64,000 nucleotides of DNA from Pyxidicoccus sp. MSG2 (GCF_026626705.1 NZ_JAPNKC010000001.1:9752001-9816000); one strand, 5' to 3'; positions 40,801 to 48,316 are shown, numbered from the stretch's first letter. The notes: generated from the sequence alone by a model not told the origin. Numbers and translations: made by a program.

Positions 40801-43800
40801 GACTCGGAGACGCTGGGCGTGCTCACCGCGCTGTACCGGCGGGGCCGCGCCTGGCCGGATGTGGCGTCCTCGCTGCTGCGTGCACGCGACCTGGCCGACA
40901 CCGCCGAGGAGCGCGCGCGCATCCAGGTGGAGGTGGCCGGCGTCTACGAGCGCGACATCGGCGACGACGAGTCCGCGGTGTCCGCGTACCGGCAGGCGCT
41001 GGAGCTGGACCCCGTCAACCGCACGGCGCTGGAGGCGCTGGAGCGGCTGCACACGAAGCTGGACCAGCCGGCGGACCTGCTCGCCATCTACGAGCGGATG
41101 CTGGAGCTGAGCGAGGACTGGCGCGAGAAGGTCCGCGTCCTCTTCCGCAGCGCCACCATCTGGGAGGACAAGTACCAGAACCCGGCCAACGCGGACGTGT
41201 GCGTGGAGGGTGTGCTCTCCATCGACCCGCAGAACGTCCAGGCCATCAAGTCGCTCATCCGCCTGCGCCGCACGCAGGGGCGCTGGGAGGACCTCATCTC
41301 CGCGTACGAGCGGCAGCTCTCGCTGGCCACCAGCGTGCAGGAGCAGGCCGAGCTCTACGTGGACATCGGCAACGTCCAGTACCAGCAGCTCAAGGCGCTG
41401 GACCGCGCGGTGAACAACTACCACTCGGCGCTCGCGGCGGACCCCGAATGCCGCCCGGCGCTGCACGCGCTGGGCAATCTGTACGAGCGCAGCGGCAACT
41501 GGCCCTTCGCGCTGGAGATGCTGTCGAAGGAAGCGGAGCTCGCCGGTCAGACGCCGAACGCGGTGGAGCTGTACTACCGCCTCGGGAAGATCAACGAGGA
41601 CATGCTGATGGACTCCGGCAGCGCGCGGAACGCCTACCAGCACGCCCTCGCGATTGACGCGGGCCACCTGCCCAGCATCCGCGCCCTCAAGGGCATCCAG
41701 GAGCAGGAGAAGGACTGGAGCGGCTACGAGCAGACGCTGCGCCAGGAGGCGGAGCAGACCGAGGACCCCGCCGCCAAGGGCCGCGCGCTGCTGGACGTGG
41801 CGCGCTACCACGCGGAGACGCGCGAGGACCGCGAGACGGCCACCCGCTACTGGCAGGAGACCCTCAAGCACATCCCCGACAGCCTGGAGGCCGCGCGCCC
41901 CCTGTCCGATGTCTACATCGCCCGTGAGGACTGGGCGTCCGCAGAGAGGATGCTGGACATCGTCACGCGGAAGATGGCGGAGAAGGCGATGGTGGAGAAG
42001 GACGCGGTCAGCGCCGCGGACCTCTGCCGCCAGCTCTACCGCCTGGGCTACGTGGCGGAGAAGCTGGGCCGTCGCGACAAGGCCCTGAGCTGCTACGAGA
42101 AGGCCTACGAGCTGGACGCCACCTACCTGCCCGCGCTGGAGGGCTACGGCAACCTGCTCGTGCAGACGCGCCGCTACGAGGGCGCGCTCAAGGTCTTCCA
42201 GACCATCCTCATCCACCACCGCGAGGAGCTGACGGACCTGGAGGTGGTGGAGGTCTACTGGCAGATTGGCGACATCCACGCCGCGCTCGGCCAGGCGGAC
42301 CGCGCGCAGAACCACTTCGAGAAGGCGCTGGCCATCGACCCGGGCCACGAGCCGACGCTGCGCGCGCTGGTGACGTTGATGGACAAGGCGGGCCAGTACG
42401 AGAAGTCCGCCGAGCTGCGCCAGCAGCTGGTGGGCGTGCTGGAGGGCGAGCCGAAGGCGAAGGTGGCGCTGGAGCTGGGCCGCATCGCCCGGGACGAGCT
42501 GCACGACCCGTACATGGCCATCGACGCCTTCACCACGTCGCTCAAGGCGGAGCCGGACGTGCCGGAAGTCATGGACCAGCTCTACGTGCTGCTGCGCGAG
42601 ACGCGTCAGGGCCAGAAGGCCGCGGACGTGCTGGCGCGGATGCTCTCGCTGAACTCGCTGGCCATCGAGCCGCACAAGGCCAAGCGCGTCTGGTTCGCGC
42701 TGGGCGAGCTGCGCCGCGACGACTTGAAGGACATCGAGGGCGCCACCCAGGCCTTCAACGCGGCCCTGGATTTGGACCCGCGCTTCGTGGAGGCCTTCAG
42801 CGCGCTGGAGGCGATGCTCGGCGCGGCGCGCCAGTGGAAGCCGCTGGAGGAGAACTACACGAAGATGCTGGGCCGGCTGCCCAAGACGCCGGAGACGCAC
42901 GGGGCGCGCATGGCGCTGTGGCGCGCGCTGGGCGACTTGTACCTCCAGGTGCTCAAGCACCCGGAGGGCGCGGTGGCCGCCTACGGCGTGGCCGCCAAGG
43001 GCCTGCCGGACGACGCGACGGTGCAGGAGACCTTCGCGGACATCGCCGGGCAGCTGCCGGGCCGCGAGGACGAGGCCATTGCCGCGCTCCGCCGCGCGCT
43101 GCCCCACACGACGGACCCGCGCAAGGTGTGCGGCCAGCTGGTGCGCCTGTCCGCGATGCGCAAGGACTACGACGGCGCGTGGCTGGCGGCCCAGGCCGTC
43201 GCGGGCCTGTTGGGCGAGGCGGGGGAGGACGAGCAGGAAATCCTCACCAAGCTGGGGCCCTACGCGAAGAAGAAGGAGTCGCAGGAGCCGCGGCCGCTGA
43301 ACGACCAGCTCTGGCACAACCACCTCTTCCACCCGAAGGCGCGCGGTCCGCTGGCCGAGCTGATGGGCCTGCTCTTCGCGAAGACGGGCCACCTGTACGC
43401 GGTGCCCTTCCCGCAGTACCAGCTGGTGCCCAAGAAGCACCGCATCGACGTGGCCAGCGCGCAGGAGTACCACGTGCACCACTACCGGTACGTGGCGCGC
43501 ATGCTGGGCATGGACGCGGTGGAGCTGTACTCGCCCTTCCTCGTGGCCACGCGCGAGCGCATGGCGAAGCGCTCCAACGAGCCGGCCCCCGAGCCGCTCA
43601 TCAACACGGAGCTCTTGCAGACGCACCCGGCCAGCGTGCGCGTGGGCGGCAAGTACTTCGCGGAGCAGGGCCAGAAGGAGGTGTACTACCTCCTGGGCCG
43701 CACCCTGGCGCTGGCGCGTCCGGAGCTGGCCTTCAGCCAGCGCGTGGCGGTGGAGCGGCTGGAGGCCATCCTCCAGGCGGCCCTGAGCCTCGTGGTGGGC

Positions 43801-44163
43801 AATGTGCGCATCGCCGAGGCCCAGCACCTGGTGGACCCGGAGCGGCGGTTCCTGGAGAAGAGCCTCAGCGAGCCGGACCGCGCGGCGCTGGCGAAGGCCG
43901 CGCGCGCCTGGCTGCCCACGGCCACCCCGCACGCGGTGCGCCAGTACCTGGAGGGCGCGGAGCTGACGGCCGCGCGCGCCGGCCTCTTCGCCGCCGGGGA
44001 GATGGAGCCCGTCCGCCGCATGGTCCAGGGCGAGACGGGGTCCGCCTTCCGCGTCCCCGTGCGCACCAAGCTGCGGGAGTTGCTCGTGTTCGCGACCTCG
44101 GAAGACCTGCACGAGCTGCGCGTCGCCGTGGGCACCCACGTGGAGGTGCAGGTGCGCAAGTAG
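31885..44163 (+). CDS. gltI: Giant gliding motility TPR protein GltI (AgmK)
   Basis: A 4092-residue protein made almost wholly of TPR-like helical repeats (residues about 15-3780); typical units read AAELYEQKLFRRDRAVLCLQ, AVNNYHSALAADPECRPALH and AQNHFEKALAIDPGHEPTLR. The last 300 residues form a separate non-repeat domain with HNHLFHPKARGPLAELMG and REVYY-like QKEVYYLLGRTLALARPEL. There is no signal peptide, so it is cytoplasmic. It corresponds to AgmK/GltI of M. xanthus, a cytoplasmic scaffold of the gliding machine that works with MglA, AglZ and MreB at focal adhesions. It begins at ATG 31885 after a structured leader and a terminator, so it probably has its own transcript. No frameshift or truncation is seen. 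Confidence 0.93.
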   Translation: MQQPTPPRPTLRVSDDRTFVEAEASLEKAGRVEELIRLYEGRSRDVPADEAVRLLCRAAELAHERQRNAPRAEELLKRALLVAKDPLPALRGLKRLHESRQDAAALADVLERLGAATQGEEGAGHYLKAADLYEQKLFRRDRAVLCLQRAARAKPDRAVFRRVRQLLLSEQLFQPGFEALEREREALGDAGMAEEYAALAERLVDDPTEHALAQRVVDVARALEPQNARVEKVARALQRFEQTWRDRVRMLRSMSLEERDRKSAARLSLLVAKLFAWYDPGAAGKVKEALDRCFLLWPGMPEGLALIEKLAERAGGDFAPAIAQIEAMAGEVKDRAAQVDLWLRVGTLRLGKLNDGDGALGAFEKAVAADPSRADAASLTAELLLEKGRATDAVAVMERYLVTVKDKTAQAAMRLRLAELCLTQLKDAAAARTHLEAALKLDATQALAAFQLARLLAEDDELEAVVPLLDLALLAPRPRSERVAFCEALALMFEEKDDARGAFEVLARALELDPGRPLLLGSVVEHAEKAQAQPALALALQRAAQAAPVAEVAAQLWRQLAQLLQGPLADPSRAEAAWREVLARVPGDSAAAEAVKSLQSAAALADDPTARLEAEVSRREAAGTAPEEMEPLVRQLVQLAPEDPAAVQRLQSLCVALSKFDEAAALAGRLAALAETQLERNEWMARQAKLYAERLGRQEDASDLFLGLLAENVSTGVVVGGLERLAAAGVRTVEIAEALAAHYGRHGDHQRQVAALQQQLEATTEAATRKRLFALLASIHEKQLADSRAAFDVRVRALREDPKDESGRSEGLRLARDLSAHAELGRVLRTLASESDDLTLAVSLLTEAATLTEEGGLAAEAIAALEAAVGRAPESNAVLQRLVKLYGRAGRSADAEGLLRKRIQGARGPEKLQLLLQLVDLNVELGRPAQAAEALQGALSHGAEEGRHLPRLSELYEKAGRTRELGDTLARMIALAESAGEADKVSRLKLRRAQLLQGSQDGSAEAVQSYADILTQRPTDPDALAALEAMLASGPAREAAARVLVPAFERTKEHRKLVATLDVLAEVAKDDSARVQALRHAAQVHLAHLRQPELAFAALARALRLAPGDAGLRSTARQAAEDADSLDSYAEILGELAEEGDVGPARLALLRELAEVQEKKLDDKAGAVKALRALLALEPGNLDSLRSLQRLHRAGEEWAALAEVLEKLAAVTAEPAEQMVFLREAALLHETKLTDKESAAAAWRAIAERDPANREAAATLDRLYTEGERSEDLAWVLALRRNQEGQSPQGREVSFRLAELKRTVLDDANAALGLYKRILAEDPGHPGARAALEAWVKAAVPASGAALEVLDPVLSQVGDHASRVALREARMESALTVEKILLAGEVRRIYERDMHQPSLAFMSAVKSFAQGLDRDGVRPDLERLARETGSHEVLAEIYETAAVELTSGDPAAIELLRRAAELRESLDQPEEAARLWKNLLADAPQDRQALEALSRLYEKGQNAKSLSEVYARQAQLSTVPEERVGLLLKAGEAYANAGDDAKAVETYRSALALRKVPEGLLALEKLYAKARRFAEQADVLDQLADGAVDDNARRAWLLKRAQLLEKEVGPAESLPVYRRLLELAPGDGQVVAGLERLMAHDGPRVEAARLLEPVYRSLNDTRKLVEVLEVLLPGVAPERRLEHVQEIATLREALGQTSLAFVARLRAFNEFPHEAAVRDELERLAADSGSFEEVAGAYEDQLERDTQEPLAGDLWRRLAGIYDNRLKRYDLAVRALEEVSRRDPKNKSVLESIARVHRRTGAHRELALVMRRQVAAETNASTQVNLLFELAHLAEETLADKSLAAQAYREVLVLRPENGNALKLLGRVLAEMERWPELAQHIEREIQLADARGALEEASDLRVRLGRLKVSRLDDPRGALELYQSVLAHRAGHAGAVGALEEMARSDSPLRGAAASALEPIFASVGNHLKQVEMLESRASAEAVPQERAALLRRIAEIYAGPLENPEMGFVSAARALRELPDDLRSLELCVSLVDKAEAPEELCAVLSEVATKASDASRAELYRALARLQTDLGEQAEALTAWKRVLELRPTDTESLDATVRLVASQGKPTELLEVLRRQLAVAEEPARRAAVLFQIGTLQEEQLKDSLGALATFRRLLELKPDDVPTLERMEALCQKQERWPELADALAKRIALLPPESGLELKFRLATVRETRLMDKTGALALYGEVLAVQANHPGAVARMEAIVTREPQNLLAVETLLRALRAAGDVPRLAQVIETRVGVSTDASERKTLLGELATLRETQGESELAFLALFRAFKEDPNDGQVRLRLENATDASDSYDELVAAYEEALPRVAEAADAAQVCLKLGQLLETKLRDSDRAVSYYERARTLHPAVQDKALVALDRLYLHLEAWPELAGILEALVTGATEPADRVGYLFRLGQLYQERLDSPDRAAGAYEAILKLEPAHLATARLLEGIYEGAGASEKLYAILKLQADKVTGAERDRVLGKMAQVSAEGLSDLGRSIDLYRELLAKNSRNEQAFAALESLYERADRPQDLRELLEGRLAVTLDPREVVRLNERLGRVVYRLLKRPEEAVPYFKAALDRDARHRGVLDTLRELYDETGQSEELVGVLRRLVPLQENSEGVKALRLRLAEVLAGMGRREEALDAARRALEVEPHHVSDLERVYALFVSLRAWNDAVRALELKVQVHLAAEEREQAVAAYVAVADLWEGQGGKPEQAAGALEKVLELDPANRTSYERVRGLYRTYNDWRAYATVMDRYMPHLVTDEEKLAALRELAKVQEERLGQKDVAFLALCRALQLDASDDTLREEVERLADETGSHEELAAVYEEVADELPRGALAERLYATLARVHDTRLDDPQAAEGAFRKILEFDPTNATALDGLAAVFQRRGRDKEYVVALEQKLEAAGSIEQRKGILKEIARVWDEKLEDPTESASALLRALELEPDSETLGVLTALYRRGRAWPDVASSLLRARDLADTAEERARIQVEVAGVYERDIGDDESAVSAYRQALELDPVNRTALEALERLHTKLDQPADLLAIYERMLELSEDWREKVRVLFRSATIWEDKYQNPANADVCVEGVLSIDPQNVQAIKSLIRLRRTQGRWEDLISAYERQLSLATSVQEQAELYVDIGNVQYQQLKALDRAVNNYHSALAADPECRPALHALGNLYERSGNWPFALEMLSKEAELAGQTPNAVELYYRLGKINEDMLMDSGSARNAYQHALAIDAGHLPSIRALKGIQEQEKDWSGYEQTLRQEAEQTEDPAAKGRALLDVARYHAETREDRETATRYWQETLKHIPDSLEAARPLSDVYIAREDWASAERMLDIVTRKMAEKAMVEKDAVSAADLCRQLYRLGYVAEKLGRRDKALSCYEKAYELDATYLPALEGYGNLLVQTRRYEGALKVFQTILIHHREELTDLEVVEVYWQIGDIHAALGQADRAQNHFEKALAIDPGHEPTLRALVTLMDKAGQYEKSAELRQQLVGVLEGEPKAKVALELGRIARDELHDPYMAIDAFTTSLKAEPDVPEVMDQLYVLLRETRQGQKAADVLARMLSLNSLAIEPHKAKRVWFALGELRRDDLKDIEGATQAFNAALDLDPRFVEAFSALEAMLGAARQWKPLEENYTKMLGRLPKTPETHGARMALWRALGDLYLQVLKHPEGAVAAYGVAAKGLPDDATVQETFADIAGQLPGREDEAIAALRRALPHTTDPRKVCGQLVRLSAMRKDYDGAWLAAQAVAGLLGEAGEDEQEILTKLGPYAKKKESQEPRPLNDQLWHNHLFHPKARGPLAELMGLLFAKTGHLYAVPFPQYQLVPKKHRIDVASAQEYHVHHYRYVARMLGMDAVELYSPFLVATRERMAKRSNEPAPEPLINTELLQTHPASVRVGGKYFAEQGQKEVYYLLGRTLALARPELAFSQRVAVERLEAILQAALSLVVGNVRIAEAQHLVDPERRFLEKSLSEPDRAALAKAARAWLPTATPHAVRQYLEGAELTAARAGLFAAGEMEPVRRMVQGETGSAFRVPVRTKLRELLVFATSEDLHELRVAVGTHVEVQVRK

Positions 44164-44225
44164 CGACAGAACCCGGAGAAGGGTTCACGCGTTGATTAGC
44201 AGACGGGCGGGCTTGGTACCGTTCC

Positions 44226-44254
44226 TTGACCCCTCCGGTGTGCACTTCTACGAT
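44226..44254 (+). promoter_or_regulatory. Promoter of gltJ
   Basis: TTGACC (44226-44231) and TACGAT (44249-44254) are exactly 17 bases apart, a good housekeeping-type pair. Transcription would start near 44261, leaving a leader of about 37 bases. gltJ can thus be expressed apart from gltI. Confidence 0.6.
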
Positions 44255-44297
44255 TCAGGCGGGATTTCTCCCGTCATTTCCGAGGCTTACGGAAAAG

Positions 44298-46424
44298 ATG
44301 CGTTTCGTCTGCGACAGCTGCCGCGCGCAGTACATGATTAGCGACGACAAGGTTGGCCCCAAGGGGGTCAAGGTTCGTTGCAAGAAGTGCGGCCACACCA
44401 TCACCGTGCGCCCCGCGGGCGCACCGGCCGCGAAGGACTCCGCGCCGGAGTCCGCGACTTCTTCACCCGCCACCACGAGTGCGAGCAGCAATGGCAAGGA
44501 GGCGGAGTCGTCCGCCGCCACCATGCCCGCGTCGCTCGGCACGCCGCCCGAGGGCGGCCTCTTCACGGACTGGGAAGAGGACGAGATTGGTGCGGTCTTC
44601 GACCAGGTGCTCAGCTCCGGCACGCACAAGATTCCGGCGGGTGAGTCGGCCGGCGAGGCCGCGGCGCGTGACGCCACCACGGAGAGCGTGCGCAAGCTGG
44701 CCGAGGCCGAGGCCGAGCCCGCGAAGGAGGACGCGAAGTCCAACGCCGCCTCGCATGAGTGGTACGTGGCCATCGACGAGAAGCAGGTCGGCCCGTTCAC
44801 CGTCGAGAAGGTGAAGGACCTCTGGGAGCGCGGCGAGGTGGGCCCGGACAGCCTCTGCTGGCGCTCGGGCTTCAGCGACTGGATTCCGCTGTCGGAGACG
44901 GCGGAGCTGGCCTCGGTGCTGGCGCCGCGCCCGTCCAAGCCCGTCATCGTCGCGCCCGAGCCGGTGTCCGGTTCGTCGCCCACGGTGTCCTCGGGCCCGG
45001 TGCAGTCCGCCTTCAGCGCGGGCAAGGCGTCGCGCGCCGACGGCGTGCTGGCCGCCAACACCGAGGAGCCGGTGGGCTGGAAGCCGTCGGCGGCCAGCGT
45101 GCTGGCCTCGCTGGTGAAGGAGGAGAACGACGCGCTCGGCAAGCCGCCGCCGACGCCCGCGCCGGCGCTGGGCCGCGAGCCTGTGTCGCAGTCGCGGCTG
45201 CTCGACGTGCCCATGCCTCCGCCGGAGCCGGTGTCCTCGCCGTCCCTGCGCGGCGCCGACGCACATATGGGCCAGCAGATGGCGCCCATGGCCGCGCCCA
45301 TGCCCTATGGGCAGCCGCAGCCCGCGCCGTACCCGCAGCAGCCCATGCAGCCGCACTACGCGCAGCCCGCGCCGTACGCGCAGCAGCCCATGGCCGCGCC
45401 GTACCCGCAGCCGCAGGGGTATGCGCCGGCGTACCCGCCTCATGGCGGTGCGCAGGGCGGGGGCAAGAGCAAGATGGGCATCCTGGTGGGTGCCGCCGCG
45501 GGCCTGCTCATCGTCGCCGGTGGCGGGGTGGTGATGCTCATGAACAACGGCAACCGCGCCGAGACGCCCGCGGGCCCGCAGGCCCCGGTGGCCCAGGCGG
45601 CCCCTGCCGCGCAGGCGAACACCGGCCTGCCGCCCATGCCTCCGCCTCCTGCCGGCCTGGCGCAGCAGCCGGCGACGGCGGCTGCGAATCCGGCGGCGGC
45701 TCCGGCCAGCCCCACGGCGGCTCCGGGTACCGTGCCCGGTGGCGCGGTGGCGGCGGCGCCCGCGACGGCGACTCCGGCTCCCACGGGGACCGCGCCCGCG
45801 ACGGCCGCTCCGGCGGTGGCCGCGGCGCCCCCGGCGGCGACTCCCACGCCCACGCCCGCTCCGGTGGCGGAGGCTCCGAAGCCCCCCACGGAGACGGTGG
45901 TGGCGAAGGTGGAGCGCGGCACGACGCCTCGCAAGCCGTCCAGCTCGTCGGTGTCCGCGCGCCGCGAGGAGCCCGAGGAGCGGCAGCCCGCGCGCGTGGA
46001 GCGCGCGTCCTCGTCCTCGAGCGAGGGTGACAGCGACGACTTCGACGAGCTGTTCGGCACGAAGAAGACGAAGCCGGAGCCGAAGCAGCCCGAGGCGCGG
46101 CCCACCGCGTACGTGCCGCCCGAGCCCGGCGGCGCCACCCCCGAGCGCCTGCAGCAGTCGGACATCATGGCGGTGGTGCTGGCCAACAAGCCGGCCATCA
46201 TCAAGTGCGTGAACGAGCAGAAGAAGAAGGACCCGGCGCTGAGCGGCAAGCTGGTGATGCGGTGGACCATCCAGACGAGCGGGAAGACCACGGCCGTCTC
46301 GTGCCGCACGGATGAGTTCCGCTCGACCTACATGGCGAGCTGCATCTCCGGCCTCATCAAGAGCTGGGCCTTCCCGCGCCACAAGAAGCAGGGCGACCCC
46401 ATCGACTTCCCGTTCACCTTCTGA
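44298..46424 (+). CDS. gltJ: Gliding motility protein GltJ (AgmX), zinc ribbon, GYF and TonB-like
   Basis: A 708-residue single-pass inner-membrane protein. It starts with an MJ0042-type zinc ribbon, FVCDSCRAQYMISDDKV then VRCKKCGHTI (residues 1-36, four Cys). A GYF domain is at about 152-209 (WYVAIDEKQVGPFTVEKVKD, CWRSGFSDWIPL). Pro/Gln/Tyr-rich disordered linkers follow, one membrane helix at about 391-416, an Ala/Pro linker, the acidic DSDDFDELFG and a C-terminal TonB-like domain (about 614-708) with NKPAIIKCVNEQ and KSWAFPRHKKQGDP. In M. xanthus the cytoplasmic zinc ribbon and GYF modules of AgmX/GltJ bind the MglA polarity machinery. ATG 44298 follows GGAAAAG; an in-frame upstream TTG lies in the promoter and is rejected. 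Confidence 0.94.
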   Translation: MRFVCDSCRAQYMISDDKVGPKGVKVRCKKCGHTITVRPAGAPAAKDSAPESATSSPATTSASSNGKEAESSAATMPASLGTPPEGGLFTDWEEDEIGAVFDQVLSSGTHKIPAGESAGEAAARDATTESVRKLAEAEAEPAKEDAKSNAASHEWYVAIDEKQVGPFTVEKVKDLWERGEVGPDSLCWRSGFSDWIPLSETAELASVLAPRPSKPVIVAPEPVSGSSPTVSSGPVQSAFSAGKASRADGVLAANTEEPVGWKPSAASVLASLVKEENDALGKPPPTPAPALGREPVSQSRLLDVPMPPPEPVSSPSLRGADAHMGQQMAPMAAPMPYGQPQPAPYPQQPMQPHYAQPAPYAQQPMAAPYPQPQGYAPAYPPHGGAQGGGKSKMGILVGAAAGLLIVAGGGVVMLMNNGNRAETPAGPQAPVAQAAPAAQANTGLPPMPPPPAGLAQQPATAAANPAAAPASPTAAPGTVPGGAVAAAPATATPAPTGTAPATAAPAVAAAPPAATPTPTPAPVAEAPKPPTETVVAKVERGTTPRKPSSSSVSARREEPEERQPARVERASSSSSEGDSDDFDELFGTKKTKPEPKQPEARPTAYVPPEPGGATPERLQQSDIMAVVLANKPAIIKCVNEQKKKDPALSGKLVMRWTIQTSGKTTAVSCRTDEFRSTYMASCISGLIKSWAFPRHKKQGDPIDFPFTF

Positions 46425-46447
46425 GGCAACGGGAATCGATGTGTGTG

Positions 46448-46484
46448 ACGGGCGTGACGTGTACGTCACGCCCGTTTCTCGTTT
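46448..46484 (+). terminator. Rho-independent terminator after gltJ
   Basis: A perfect 12-bp stem, ACGGGCGTGACG (46448-46459) with CGTCACGCCCGT (46464-46475), loop TGTA, followed by TTTCTCGTTT. It closes the gliding cluster. Confidence 0.85.
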
Positions 46485-46553
46485 GAACTGTCCGCTTTCG
46501 TGAGTGCTGAATTTCCCCTGTGGGGGGCCCGTCTAGACGCCCGTCGACACTCG

Positions 46554-46581
46554 TTGACACGTCCGGACATGCAGGACTAAA
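46554..46581 (+). promoter_or_regulatory. Probable promoter of the Cys-rich lipoprotein gene
   Basis: A perfect TTGACA (46554-46559) with ACTAAA (46576-46581) at 16-base spacing. Transcription would start near 46588, about 80 bases before the gene. The -10 is weak. Confidence 0.45.
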
Positions 46582-46668
46582 GCCCTGCCCGCTTCCAATG
46601 GACGTTGGGGTCTGATGTCAGTGGCCGGAGACCCCGAGCGACGTTCCCACTCAGGAGGAAGGCTCAAC

Positions 46669-47571
46669 ATGCAGCTTCGCAAGATGATGCTGGTGCTCAC
46701 GGCGCTCGGCGCGATGAGCGGTTTCATGGTCGGTTGCGGTGACGAGGAAGGAACCTCCAACACCTGCACCACCAACGACGATTGCGCTGGCACCGAGATC
46801 TGCCACCCGACCGCGGGCGTCTGTGTGACGACGTGCGAGAGCGGCTCTGACTGTCCGGACACCGCGAAGACCTGCGCCCCCCTGGGTGGCACGGGCGCGG
46901 ACGCCGCCACGAAGATCTGCCAGTGCTCCACGGACGTGCTCTGCAACGGCGGCACGGGCTCCGACAGCACCGACATGGTGTGCTCCGACCTGGACAACGT
47001 GTGCGTGACCAAGTGCACCGCTGACTCCGACTGCTCCGGCGACCGTACCTGCAACACGGGCTCCGGCCAGTGCGAGGAGGGCGACACCACGGGCGACACC
47101 TGCACGGGTGAGGGCCTCTCCACCTGCACCTACGGCGAGATCTGCACCAACAGCGTCTGCGCCGCGCCGCCCACGCCGACGTGCCAGAACTACACGTCCT
47201 TCCCGAACAAGGCCGACCTGGGCACCACGGGCCCCATCATCTTCAAGACCGAGCTCGTGTCCGCCCAGACGGACAGCTTCTGCGCCGCCAGCGCGCCCAA
47301 GCGCCTGCGCATCCGGGTGTCCGCGTACTCCAACACGGCCTTCCCCCAGACCTCCGCGGAGCTGAGCAAGTTCTTCTACGTCCAGACGGACGGTGGCCGC
47401 CAGAACGCGCCCATCAGCAGCTCGTCGGGCAACTACACCGTGACGGGCACCAACCGTGACCGCGCGGACATCATCGTCAGCCTGTGCGTCGGCGCGACCA
47501 GCACCACCAACTCCGCCGGCTTCTACTTCTCGGGCGGCAACTTCGCCTGCCACACCTCCAACTACCAGTAG
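46669..47571 (+). CDS. Cys-rich lipoprotein
   Basis: A 300-residue lipoprotein with a hydrophobic N-terminus ending in the lipobox MVGC (Cys23), preceded by an excellent ribosome-binding site (AGGAGGAAGG), which fixes ATG 46669. The N-terminal half of the mature protein has repeated Cys-rich units such as CTTNDDCAGTEICHPTAGVC, CESGSDCPDTAKTCA and CTADSDCSGDRTCNTGSGQC, each likely stabilised by disulfides; this style is common in myxobacterial surface proteins. The C-terminal half is a beta-rich domain (LRIRVSAYSNTAFPQ, ADIIVSLCVGAT) with a few Cys. The lack of an Asp after the lipidated Cys (+2 is Gly) does not forbid outer-membrane sorting. Function unknown; it has its own promoter and terminator. 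Confidence 0.85.
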   Translation: MQLRKMMLVLTALGAMSGFMVGCGDEEGTSNTCTTNDDCAGTEICHPTAGVCVTTCESGSDCPDTAKTCAPLGGTGADAATKICQCSTDVLCNGGTGSDSTDMVCSDLDNVCVTKCTADSDCSGDRTCNTGSGQCEEGDTTGDTCTGEGLSTCTYGEICTNSVCAAPPTPTCQNYTSFPNKADLGTTGPIIFKTELVSAQTDSFCAASAPKRLRIRVSAYSNTAFPQTSAELSKFFYVQTDGGRQNAPISSSSGNYTVTGTNRDRADIIVSLCVGATSTTNSAGFYFSGGNFACHTSNYQ

Positions 47572-47594
47572 GCGACCAGGGTAGCTGAGGAACC

Positions 47595-47634
47595 GAGCCC
47601 CGCCCTGTCAGTAGGGGCGGGGCTCACGTGTTTG
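47595..47634 (+). terminator. Terminator after the Cys-rich lipoprotein gene
   Basis: An 11-bp stem, GAGCCCCGCCC (47595-47605) with GGGCGGGGCTC (47615-47625), followed by ACGTGTTTG. It starts 23 bases after the stop codon. Confidence 0.65.
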
Positions 47635-47727
47635 TGGAGTACCCGCGCGCGGGCCCGTGAATTTCATCAACACCCCAGCGTCTTCATGGTGCGCGCGGGG
47701 AACCCGGCGTCTGGAAAAGGAGAGTCC

Positions 47728-48210
47728 ATGCTGTCTACCAAGCTGATTCGAGTGCTGACCCTGGGTCTGGCCTTTGCTGCTCCCGCGGCGATGGCCGGCG
47801 ACACCGCCGCGAAGCTGAACTGCCCCGCGGGCACGGCCCAGGCGGGCACCAAGGCCGAGGGCTTCACCTGCGTCAAGGCGAACGCCAAGGCGGGTACCCA
47901 GCTCGCGCACGGCGCGTACGTCGAGTACCACCCCAACGGCAAGGTCTCGGCCCAGGGCCAGTTCGTGGACGGCCTGAAGGTCGGTACCTGGACGTTCTTC
48001 GATGAGTCCGGCAACAAGCGCAGCACCGCGGAGTTCAAGGACGGCGGCTGGGACGGCCAGCGGGTGATGTACTTCCCCAACGGCAAGCCCCGCCTCGTCG
48101 AGCAGTACCAGAACGGCAAGAAGAACGGCGTGACGAAGGAGATGGCCGAGGACGGCCGCGTCATCAGCCAGGTCCGGTACGAGAACAACCGCGCCGTCGC
48201 CAACGAGTAA
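47728..48210 (+). CDS. Secreted MORN-like repeat protein
   Basis: A 160-residue exported protein. A signal peptide (LIRVLTLGLAFAAPAAMAG) is followed by a short Cys-containing segment (LNCPAGTAQAGTKAEGFTC) and then MORN/YwqK-like repeats: GAYVEYHPNGKVSAQGQFVD, LKVGTWTFFDESGNKR, WDGQRVMYFPNGKPRLVEQY and KKNGVTKEMAEDGRVI. Such repeats form a beta-hairpin ladder and are found in many bacterial exported proteins without an agreed function. AAAGGAGAG lies just before ATG 47728. It is a single-gene unit closed by a strong terminator. Confidence 0.82.
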   Translation: MLSTKLIRVLTLGLAFAAPAAMAGDTAAKLNCPAGTAQAGTKAEGFTCVKANAKAGTQLAHGAYVEYHPNGKVSAQGQFVDGLKVGTWTFFDESGNKRSTAEFKDGGWDGQRVMYFPNGKPRLVEQYQNGKKNGVTKEMAEDGRVISQVRYENNRAVANE

Positions 48211-48234
48211 CCGACCGGTCGCTCGGTGGTCATG

Positions 48235-48273
48235 AAGGCCCTTTCCCCCACGGGAAAGGGCCTTCGTGCTTTT
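48235..48273 (+). terminator. Rho-independent terminator after the MORN-like gene
   Basis: A perfect 13-bp stem, AAGGCCCTTTCCC (48235-48247) with GGGAAAGGGCCTT (48252-48264), loop CCAC, then CGTGCTTTT. It is one of the strongest hairpins in the window. Confidence 0.85.
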
Positions 48274-48316
48274 GAGGGGCTTTTCCCCTTGGGGCGGCTC
48301 GGATAGGAAGCTCGAT

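Noticed and set aside
38047..44139. Minus-strand open frame of about 2000 codons opposite gltI
   Set aside because: A compositional shadow of the gltI reading frame; no start signal, no domain and repetitive low-complexity translation. The same holds for the frame at 33673-37788.
44226..44297. Upstream in-frame extension of gltJ from a TTG codon
   Set aside because: The TTG is the -35 element of a good promoter, the extension is not zinc-ribbon sequence, and ATG 44298 has a proper ribosome-binding site and matches the domain start.
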